From Glandiceps talaboti (taxonomy: Eukaryota; Hemichordata; Enteropneusta; Spengelidae), in the NCBI RefSeq assembly GCF_964340395.1, contig NC_135550.1, positions 13,133,408 through 13,197,407 on the forward strand: a DNA stretch of 64,000 bases, written 5' to 3'. A model generated the notes under the pieces. That model had not been told where the DNA came from. It ran no database searches and saw only the letters and a list, made by a program, of their open reading frames with translations. The translations under genes and the position numbers were made by a program. This document shows positions 50,673 through 62,000 of this stretch, one piece after another; the first letter of the stretch is position 1, and each line of letters opens with the position of its first letter.

Positions 50673-51574
50673 AATAATTTCGTATTTGACATGCACACAA
50701 TTGAGTGTATTTGATATTGTTTACAGGTATTCATGTTTCGTGCTACGACGTTAATGTCATAGTCACGTTTCTACTGTTTCGTTTAAATCACCAGGAAGAT
50801 TTGAAAATTACCGTCGGGAGTCAGAATATTGTTGTCGTACTTGCATGGATACGTTGTAGTATAAAAGGTAATTGTTGTTACAACTAAGATCTAATGTGAT
50901 ATTATAAGCTTAACTGTCGAAACCAAAATTGTGAAACTATCATCAAAACCAAACTCAGAATTGAATAGTTTTTTTTTCTGGCATTAGATGAAGAAGGTAA
51001 TCAAGTACCAGCAAACTGATTAATTTTGAAATTGAGGTTGTCGTTGTCTGCTTTGTCATGCAACGTGATCTTTAATGTCTTTCTCTATTTGTTTATGGGG
51101 TGGGGAGAGTAATTGTTACTGTTCTCCAGGCTGAGCTTCAGACGATGGCAACAAAAAAATTTCAAGCACTACTTCAGAGTTCTCTAATGATTATCACTTA
51201 AAACTAGCAGTTAAAACCATACCAACTGTAATATAGTTATGTACTAGATGTATGCATGTATTGTGTACTTTGTTGTTAGTAGGTGATTTCAGTTTTGCTA
51301 CGTTATTGATAATTACTTGATAAATAGCATATTGGCTGACAACAAAGGTCTCATTACAGTCTGTTAGTATCATGTATAATCATTTGTTGATATATTAAAC
51401 TTATTCTGAAACTAGAAACATGAACTGGAAAAAATGCTTTGATAAAAAGATAACTTTACGTTATAAATCATTTTTCACTGCTTAAAGGTGCAACTTTGTA
51501 TTGTAATGTAGTTCGAACCATACTGTAGAAGTGATCAGAGAAATGGAGAGAGAGAAAAAGTTGGGTCAACCAGG

Positions 51575-51576
51575 AT

Positions 51577-51652
<76 letters not shown>

Positions 51653-51685
51653 CATGCATGGACAGACGCACCGACGGATGCAGCG

Positions 51686-51746
<61 letters not shown>
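51575..51746. repeat. (CAGA)n microsatellite
   Basis: Two CAGA runs separated by a short CACATGCATGGACAGACGCA stretch. Confidence 0.95.
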
Positions 51747-51984
51747 TGACTCAATGTTAAATAAGTGACAGCTATAGCGATAAATATTACAATAATGTAC
51801 CAATGTATGAATGAATAAATAAATAAATAAATGAGTCAGATGTGTAGAGAGGAAGACAAACAAATTTCAAATCTTAAGCATTTGATGAAGAGAGACAGAC
51901 ACAAGAAGAGAGACAGAGAGAGATAGGGAGACAGATAAACATCTGAGACAGACAGACACATGGAGACAGTTGGAAACATACTTC

Positions 51985-52560
51985 ATGTTAAAGTACAGGC
52001 GCCCCTAATAAACAGTCAACGCAAGTTCGAAGTAACCCATGTACTCGGCCACGGTACGCGTACAAAATTTCAAAAACGTGTGCTGAAAACCCCGGAGAAC
52101 TCTGAAGTGTGTTCTTTTCAGTTGTTGACAGTCGGCAGGGTCAAAGAAATTGTGCAAAGGATCTTTTTAAAGTTCATAGATACTCACAGACACTGATAAT
52201 TCTGCAGTTTGTAGTGAAATTTACAGAGCAGTACATCAGGTGTTGTCATCGTCTTCTCGTTCACAGCCGAATTTGCATAAAACAAACAGAGAATTGATTC
52301 CAAACGTGGAACAAAGTGTCACTGTTGTTGCTCTTGACAACCTTGTGCGTGCCTTGTTCGTGTGTTCTAGTCGCAAGGGGGTGTTATACGCCCTCTGCGT
52401 GTTAAGCGTGGAACATGCACTTAGCAATGGATGTAGGGTCAGGTATAAGAGGAGAACATTACGAAAAGGAATTCTAAATATGCTGTTGCAGACCTAGATT
52501 CTGAGAAAATTTTTGTGTGTGTTCCCCTCTCCCAACAACAAAGGAAATTTGATAAACTTA
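51985..52560. other. Paralogue of 30590-31160
   Basis: Collinear with array A's downstream flank. Open frames differ between the two copies, so no conserved gene is indicated. Confidence 0.6.
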
Positions 52561-52786
52561 CATGGGATAGTGTCTAATGCAAAATCGTACTGCCACTTGT
52601 CGAGAGTGACATAATTACTCTCTTAATTAATAGTATGATAATAATAATCTTTATTTACACTGGGTAGTTATTAAGTCTTTATAAACTGGTCTCCTACAAA
52701 ATGATGAATTTTGCCCAGATACATGCTTATACATTTATTATATGGTGTCACCTGCTTTTCACCGCTACGTAGATGGATGATATTAC

Positions 52787-54232
52787 GTGCATACATGTTA
52801 TGTTCCAAATATTTGGAAAAAGTCGTGCATCGTACCGGTACCCAAGAGACCTAATGTTTCCACATTGAATGACCTAAGACCAGTGGCGTTGACTTCTCAG
52901 GTTATGAAAGTGTTTGAGCGTTGTGTTTTGCCTAGTATAAGATCTCAAGTCATATATTTTTTAGACCCTCTATAGTTTGCCTATCAGGAACGGATTGGTG
53001 TGGAAGACGCAATTTTGCATCTTTTACACAAAGTCTATTCCCATTTGGAAAAGAAAGGTAGTGTGGTTCGAATAATGTTCTTTGACTTTAGTAGCGCATT
53101 TAACACAATCCAGCCCCATCTCCTAGCAGAAACATTAACGAAAATGTCCGTTAATCCATCCACTATTCTATGGATTATTAATTACTTGACAGGCCGCCCA
53201 CAGTTTGTCCGTGTACATAATCTAGTTTCAGGTAATTTACACACAGATGCAGGTGCGCCTCAAGGCACTGTGCTTTCCCCATTTTTATTTTCATTGTATA
53301 CAGCGGATTGCCGCCATGCCGATGACACCTGTTCTCTTCAGAAATTTGCAGATGACTCAGCTTTGACTGGGTTTATTCAGAATGACGATGATACCATGTA
53401 TAGAAAGGAAGTCGATAATTTTGTGCAATGGTGTGACAGAAATTTTCTGTATTTGAATGTTAGCAAGTGTAAGGAGCTGGTTATAAATTTTAGGAAAAAG
53501 TCAACAGCAATTACACCTATTTATATCAATGATAACGAGGTTGAGATGGTTCATTCATATAAGTATCTTGGTATGGGGATTGATGGAAAACTAAATTGGA
53601 GAGAAAACACTGAAAATCTGTTCAAAAAATGTAACTCCCGTATGTACTGCCTTCGTAAATTGCGATCCTTTGACATCAGTCGTGACTTTCTGAGTAATTT
53701 CTACACATTTGTTGTGGGTAGTGTCTTGTTTTTTGGTGTTGTGTGTTGGGGAGGGAATTTGAATAAACAACTGAAAGGTGGCATAGATAAAATTGTTAAG
53801 AGAGCGGGTTCGGTTATAGGCAAAAGACAAGAGAAATTCGAGGAGATATACAATAAGAGAGTTTTGAAAAATTTAGCTGTTAACAATTCTAGAGAATGAC
53901 CGTCATCCTTTGTATTCCACTTTTTGTGAATGTAAGAGCACTTTTAGCAAACAATTTAATTTACCAAAGATTGTAACTAAGCGCTTCAGGAATTCTTTTT
54001 TACCACACGCAATAAGAATTTTTAATGACCAGTGTTGAGCTGCAGTGCAGTGATCTTGTGGGTTTGAGTTTTAAATTATTGTAGCTATTTAAATTTAACA
54101 TTACATGTATGTGTATCTTGTTGTGTATCTGTAATAATTGTATCATTTTGTATTTTGTGAATTGTTATACTGCTGGCAGTGTCCCAATTTCCCCATGTGG
54201 GATCAATAAAGTATTTATTATTTATTTATTTA
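52787..54232 (+). mobile_element. L2-type non-LTR retrotransposon, 5'-truncated
   Basis: The translation starts within the reverse transcriptase: SCIVPVPKRPN, LRPVALTSQVMKVFERCVLP, a TAG at 52974, then 299 open codons from 53000 with FFDFSSAFNTIQPHLL, GAPQGTVLSPFLFSLYTADC and the catalytic FADDSALTG. A frame change near 53890 leads to LPHAIRIFNDQC and a stop at about 54037. FADD replaces the usual YADD, as is common in this clade. The 3' end, AATTTCCCCATGTGGGATCA then ATAAAGTATTTATTATTTAT, is the L2-type hairpin and tail. Two lesions make it inactive. Confidence 0.9.
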
Positions 54233-54236
54233 TTTA

Positions 54237-54361
54237 AATACATACATACATACATACATACATACATACATACATACATACATACATACACACACACATA
54301 CACACACACACACACATACATACATACATACATACATACATACATACATACATACATACAT

Positions 54362-54432
<71 letters not shown>

Positions 54433-54481
54433 TACATACATACATACATACATACATACATGTACATACATACATACATGC

Positions 54482-54516
<35 letters not shown>

Positions 54517-54653
54517 TAGGCGCGCGCACACACACATGCATACATACATACATACATACATACATACATACATACATACATACATACATACATACATACA
54601 TACACGCACACACACATACATACATACAATATATACACACAGACGGACGGGCG

Positions 54654-54724
<71 letters not shown>

Positions 54725-54725
54725 T
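54237..54725. repeat. Compound (TACA)n/(CAGA)n microsatellite
   Basis: Alternating TACA, CACA and CAGA blocks directly continue the TTTA tail of the L2 element. Long open frames on both strands here are periodicity artefacts. Confidence 0.95.
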
Positions 54726-55945
54726 TGCATAGTTAGTTAGTTATTTTATTCACTGCACTGTTCAAATGTAGATACACAAACATAAGGCAATGGTACCGCT
54801 AACATAACTTTGAAAAATTACAATAAAAGTCAATATGTACAGAGGTCAACAAAAGGCAGATGGCACATTACAAAATTAACATTTCAGTCGACTGGAGTCA
54901 AAAACACTGAAAAATTAAAGACCTCGGATTTACGATAAGGTATATGGACATATTCATACATAGTTGGGGGACAGGTATTACAATAGCAAGCATTTTTATA
55001 CACATACATACACAAAATAAACATTTTGTACATTTCATTTAGGATTTTGCAGTTACATGTAAGGTTGAGTTACAAACACGGAGTTGTTCAATGTTGTGCT
55101 GTCAAGGAGAAACACACAGTAAAGGTACATTTATTTTATTAATTTATAAAGTCTAAAACCTTAACCTTAGGACCATTTCAATATCAATAGACAAGAATTA
55201 TCAGTATTACAAAGTATTCAAACTGTATGTTATATAGTTATGGACCTTCCGCTATCTTATTTCCCTCCATTTCTACCATGACTGCCAGAACGATGTTCAC
55301 TGAACGACGATATTTTCAAACTTGAGTAGATATATTAGAGTTGATACATCATCGATAAAATATTTGATACACTATTGGTTCAAAAATGTTACTACATTAA
55401 CGGTAAATTTTCACCACACTATATTCGTTACAAAATGATGTCAATTGATACAGTGATTCATTATCTGTTAGTTACTACATTTTAAGTTGTAACACACGTC
55501 ACCTAAATGAATTTACACAGGCATTTAAAAAGGTATATCTTGTAATGGATTATTACTACAAACACAAAATCTGTCAACCAAAGGTATATTCTCTTCTAAA
55601 TATAAGATATGTACTGGTACATCTACCCAAACAATCAATTATTATCAATTACTAAGTTTACTGCCACTGTGTACAGTCTGCGATATTTACACAGTAAAAC
55701 TGCTCCAATCTATCTGCTAGATCAACAACTTTGGTAATAATGTGTTGCTGGTAGGATGGTTCTTATTGTATACTTTATATCCCGGTGTGATAACTTGAAC
55801 TAAGGTAATTAATTATCAAACATCTACATCTAGAAATATCTAATACATATTCATAATGTGAGCAAGTCCTATTTTCATTCCGCTGCTTTGAGCGTTATAC
55901 TAAGTCTTTGCAAAAGGAGTTTCATTATCCTGCACATTGTTCATG
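54726..55945. other. Intergenic, nothing recognised
   Basis: AT-rich region between the L2 tail and the 3' end of the NLR-like gene. No conserved frame or repeat stood out. The 3' UTR of the - strand gene probably lies here. Confidence 0.4.
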
Positions 55946-55947
55946 TT

Positions 55948-56056
55948 TCAGTCCTTTACGAGAATGGTAAGTCCTCTATATTCGTCAGTTTCTTTGACTT
56001 TCTTTAACAAAGTACCTGTTATATTAATCCAGCATCTTAAAACCAAATGATCTCTG
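55948..56056 (-). CDS. NLR-like gene: probable last coding exon, phase unresolved
   Basis: After TCTTTTCAG, the frame SVPGRDHLVLRCWINITG then TLLKKVKETDEYRGLTILVK ends at TGA (55950). DHLVLRCWxNI resembles the DHP..L.CW.NI pattern of related TPR tails, so this is likely coding. The upstream exon predicts the other frame (VFPAEIIWF then stop). An unseen small exon, a frameshift or alternative splicing could reconcile them. Confidence 0.45.
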
Positions 56057-59000
56057 CCGGGAACACTGAAAAGAGGAAAGTAAAGTGTTAGAGCAATGTC
56101 ATTTAGATATTTATCGTTCCTAATGGTCACTATACACTTCATTCAACGGATCAGTAACTCTGGTCAAGTATAGTCCAGTGCATGCAAAAGAGTAAGAGTC
56201 GTGGAAATGTAGAGAAGTTAAGTGCACTGTTGAATAGACAATTTCAAGTACTGTGCGTACCTTTTGACATATCCTGCTCATCCTTTGTATCCCCATACCG
56301 TTGACGGTAATGTTCAAATCTTATTCTGTCTAGAAATTTCTTTGATTCCACATTGTTGTGATCAGTTCGATAATAGGCAGCTAGGTAGTAGAGGCCTGCA
56401 AATAAAGAATCTCAAATATAAAACACATGATATTTATCAACAAATAAAAGAACAAAACTAAAATACAATATGCAATATATTCCCGACTCCGATGAGCAAA
56501 TTAGCCTTCTCCGAGCTTCTGTTAGCACACAGGTACTATAGCTATATACGTCAACATACGAACTCGTTGCAGTAATACCAATGCCCATGCAATGGTTTGG
56601 AACTCCGGGCGCGCCAAACACAATCTGTGGCAAACAAAGTTGTGTAGACTTGATAAATAATCAGATGAACTAACTCACACCTATTCACCGGCTTGGCCAG
56701 CAGGGCCCTTTGTATGTTTTCATATTTGTAAAATATTTACAGGAATACACTATTGTTTGAAACATTCTGACATATTCCGATAAAATATCTAAAATAACAA
56801 TAATATGTACTATGCATGTTTCACAATAGTACTTTAAAACACTTTTTACCGAGTTGATAGGAACTGTCAGTTTCAGCCAATCTCTTTTCCTTGATCTGCA
56901 ACGCATCTGTGAGCAATTCAGTGATCTTCTTACTCTCTAGAGATGATTTAAGTATGTAATTCCGCGCAAGGTTTGTTTTCCCAATGGCAACGTCCTTAAC
57001 ATCAGCTGTACCATACTTCCTCTTCCAGTATCGTGTGATCATTGCCAAGGCATTTTCTAGATTCTCTTCCGCTGCTTCATAGTTACCAACGTCTTGATAA
57101 AAACGGCCAAGCTGATGTAAAGCTGGCCAATAAGAAAAATAGTGTTATTCTCATGCGCATACTCAGACAGACTTTGAACCTTACACCGTATATATATATA
57201 TACGGTGTAAGGTTTACTTGATTTATAGTCAAGTAATCATATCTAAGTGTTATAGTTATCTAGTTATCTTGCACTACCTAGTCGTAGTCATTCATTTTGA
57301 TGTGCCCCTGGCATACGTCAAATAATGATCATTAAAAGTGATCAAATGGTATTTATTTTGAATTTTTAACTTATAAAATAGCTGTACTATGCATTCGTGC
57401 ATAAAACAACATAACATAAACCTTGTTTATAACTCAATAAATTATGTAAGTGCTACGAGAATGTGTAAAATGTTTGTTATATATAACAAATCTTCTACTC
57501 TGAATGTTAGTTTTTTTTAATATTTAGTTACAAACTCGTATTCAAACGATCCTGTTTTGTATGAAATCATTGCGAAGTTGTTGTTGCATAAAAAATAACC
57601 ATAAGACCATTTTAGACCCATAGAAAGGTATGGTTTTAAAACTCGTGTATCGAGAAAATTCAAGTTTACCATGATATATAGTGTAATGGTCGTTATCTTC
57701 AGTTGTCTTGAAAATGTCCATCTTTTTGCGAAGGGTATCTTTCAAAAGATCTTCGACTTCAGAGCGTTTCGTCTCGTCTGACATGAGTTTGTTCGTATTT
57801 TGCAACACTTTTCCAAGCCACTGCATTGCTATGATTTGTCAGTGAAAAAAAAGAAAAAAGAAGTTAGCAACTTTTCATTTATTTAGATATTTTAACAACA
57901 CCATATAAGATATCTTCAAAGCGATACGTATAATACTCGGTATGATCTCTACAATATGAATAGTATTAAATTAATTTCGATAATATTATCATTCGTAAGT
58001 ATTCCATACCTACGAGGACGTCAATATCTCCATTTCCTTTGTTTTCCTCAAATAATGCAATACTTTCCCTGAAACACTTCACTGCTTTTTCTTTTAAGCT
58101 GTCAGCCTTCGCAGTCCTTTCTTTCAAACTCAAATTGAAGTTCACTTCACCAAGGAGGCACAGCTCTACAGTTAAAAGAAATAAAGAAGGTGACTACTCT
58201 CATAGTTTGTTTTCTAGCGACAAATTGTGATATGAACTATGGTTAAAGTAAAATGTCACCCTAGTGCTTTCAATTACTTTAAGTTAAATTTTCCCTTTGA
58301 CAGAACTTGTGACGAGAGTGAAAAGAACAAAATGCAAAAACATGGAAAGCTCTACCCAATATGTCATATGATGTTGATTTTCTCGTCACTCGCTGAAAAT
58401 ATCATTGCACCAGTGTTTTTAATATTGCTTGAGTTGGCATCTACAGATAACAATGCTATTATAAAATATTTACCTTTAGCTAAGTCATCTTTACATATTG
58501 GTTTCCTCCACCTACTTAATTGGACCATAACTTTGCAAAGTGACTTAGCATCCTTTGATCGACCCAACCGGCATAGGTACGTGCTTACCGACGTCAGAAG
58601 AACATTGGTATTGCTTAGATATTTTATGTCACTCTCAGTCAGTGATCTCAAATGCTGAGCAAGAGCGAGAGTGTGGAAGGCAATAATTGAATGTCTGTCT
58701 CTGACCGCAATAATTGACAGCTCCTCCTGCTCCTCTAGCCTTGGAAAAAGTCCTTCAAGAATATTCATCGCATTATTCAAACTTCGTATCTTATCATCGC
58801 GATTGGCGAAATGGAGGAAGACGACCTCTTGGAGCAGGTGATGAACGGTGAACTCGCCATACCTCGCAAGACTACGATTGTGATCGCTGTCGTCTGGTTC
58901 ACCAACGACCCTTGTTGCAAACGAGAAGCGTAGGGAATCAATTAATTCAAGAATATTATTGTGCCCGAGATCACGGCTGTTGAATCGACCACTTTCCTTC

Positions 59001-62000
59001 ACGGGTATTATACTGTCTCTTAAATTACCTGGTTTTAAGTACTTTGCACCATCCACCAACAAGGCAATATGAATGCGGGATGACAGGCACGAGCAGAGAT
59101 GGAGGAATTCTTTAGTGGCTTTATTACTTGTAATCGAGTCGTAATTTATTCTCCATGTTGTTGCCATGCTTTCTCCGCAGATATTTGCCATTTGAACGAA
59201 TTTGTCTGGTTTGGTGATGAGAATGGCACTTTTGAACTTCTCAAGACAATCAGGAGAAAAATTGATTGGTTCGTCGACTAACTGCTCATCGTCTAGTCTT
59301 TCTAGCTGGAGGAGATTGTTCTGAACAACACCACGCAACCTTGAGGCATATTTTGGGCTAAGACCATAGAATTTAAGCCAGCCTATCAGTGGATCCGTTT
59401 CTTGGTGTTGCAGAACACTGGTACGACACTTCTTGTAGAGACGATTGTAGTTTCTGAAATTTCCTTTGTTCTCCCGTACATATGTACTAACTTGTTTCAA
59501 CGCAAGAGGCAGTCCATGAAGTCCGTTTTCACCTCCAAGTGACATGATGGCGTCATATTCCTCTTCATTCTTAGACTTTATGAATGCCAGTTCTTTCTTT
59601 GCATCTTTCAAAGACATGGGCTTTCTTGGGTGGGAATGTCTTTGGCGAACAAGATAGATGGCAGAATCTTCTACGGTAAAGTGTTGAACATGTGTCATGA
59701 TTGTATTTTGCAATACATTCCAACCAACTTTGACTCGCGATGTTATAAGGATATGACCGTAGTGAAGTTTTGTGTTCATGGTGAGAATTTGCTGAACAAG
59801 ATCTGTGTCGTCTGCATCATCAATCACCATTAACCAGTCCTTTCTTTGACTCAATCGATTCAAAGCTGTCCAGATTATGTTGCTTGGATTCTTCTCGCCG
59901 TCGGACAATTCGACTTTCATTTTCTGAAATGGATTTGAAAAGACAATAACCTGGATTAGATCGAAGATGGCTTGCCGGTAGTCGAGTGGTTAAACCATAC
60001 TTGCCGCTTATAACTCTGCTCGGAGTTCACATCTTATAGCAGTCTGGTGTTGATCAAATGAAACCGTAGATGAAGAGAATGCCAGATTTTTCCATGGTTT
60101 TTCTTTTGTATTAACCATATAATCTCAGGAGGGACAACCCTTGTTAGATTTTTCGGAGACAAGTACTACTATAGATGCTTGAAATCAGACTCAGGTTAAG
60201 AGAACTATCTAGTATATATAATTATGTCTTTGCAAATAATGTATTAACCTGAAATCTATTCCCAAACAATGCTGTATGGATATATAAGTTCAGTGATTTT
60301 TCAATATTATTTTCCATCGAAACCAGTGACAACTCAACGTATACAACTGTAACTAATTACGGTCAGAATTTGTCATTATAATCACATTTTCTTCCTTGTC
60401 TGTGTTGTAATCATTCATATTTATGTTGTACACCCACTTTGCATATTTTGGAATATATAATAGTGTGTTCCGTAAACCTCCTCTCTTCTTAATTTTGCAA
60501 ATAAAATTTCACATCAACATATTTCTGTGCCCTAATAGTAAAGATATTAACACTCTGTCTATGCTATTTATATATATGTAGATATGTGTGTCTGTGTCTG
60601 TGTGTCTGTGTGAGTGAGTGAGTGAGTGAGTGAGTGAGTGTGTGTGTGTGTTAGAAACACTTTGAGCTCGGCTTTAAATGACAACCATGATTTCTGAGTA
60701 ATTATGTTCTTCAAATATTACGTGAGTATATCCAAAGACACACAACCAACAGTTTGTTTGTATATATTGCCACTTTATCAGTTATCATAAATTAATAATT
60801 TACTGTTACAGTCTTACAGGGCAACTACATATATCATTATTATTACTAATAATGACTCGTTCATCAAAAGTCTCCGAAGAATATATTGAAAGCCTTGCTA
60901 TGCCCCTTGAGCATGAATGGAAACCTTAATCACAAGTGACGCTTTGTATTAGAAAATGTGTAGAAGGCACTCATGTAAGACTGACACCAACAAATAAAAG
61001 ATCGTATTGATAAAGATCACAAAACTTTGTCAATATGCCCTCAAACAATGAACAAGAAATGAAATATCAAAACTCTACCTCAAGCATCTTTTTGAAACCG
61101 AAATCAAGAAAGCTACCATACTGTCCATTAAGAATAAACACACCGCCTTTATACAACTTCCAGTTCTTCCAGACATAGGACGATAGTATTTCTGTTTTGC
61201 CACATCCACCAAAACCATACAAAATCTGAAAGAGATAACACTCTGTTTTATTTGAAAAATTCACAAAACAACATTGAAATGAAATTGGGGAAAGAAAAAG
61301 TAGCACGTGTGGGAACCAAATACAAGTGCCCTGAATTCTAGCTAGAATGCGTTAGACAGCTGATCTAACGCATCAACTGGTAGATTATGTGTGCCGTCCT
61401 GGTGTGTACCTCTATTCATCGGCAGGGAGAAGCCAATTCAGTAACCTAATAGCCTTTCAACCTAATTAGGATCCAGTGGATTCACAGGGTCCCTGCCTAA
61501 GGGTTGTCAACTGAGGAATCGGTTTACTAAAGCAACGAGGAGCAGTATAGGATGATGCAAAGGCTTTTTACACATGGTTTAAATTGCCTTTTCGGTAAGA
61601 CTTAATGAAACAAACCCATCCAAATATATGAAATGACATTGAGGAAAGTGACACATCTGTAGTGGTTGAACCAATGTCCCCTGAATAATAGCGAGAGTGC
61701 TCTAGTCAGCTGAGCTAAAGCGTCATCTGGTAGATTCCATGTACAGTACTGGTGCAGCTGGTGTTGTACCTTTCCATTTCTCGAGGAAGGTGAGAAACCA
61801 ACACATTCACCTTTAACGATGAATGAATGAATGAATGAATGAATGAATGAATGAATGAATGAATGAATGAACGGAAGGGTGGATAGACGGATGAATAGAT
61901 TCATAACAGTTTTCATATATTTCAGTTACAATTATCGGAACTCCATGTTGCATGGATGTTCATAGATCCCTGTACTATGAATTATAACTTATTAATAGAG

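Noticed and set aside
56412-56633. - strand frame IVFGAPGVPNHCMG... as an extra NLR-like exon
   Set aside because: The exon at 56395 joins the upstream exon exactly in phase without it, and the in-phase frame of this segment hits an early stop.
58239-58658. 139-codon + strand frame
   Set aside because: It is antisense to the NB-ARC exon and its intron, with no splice support.
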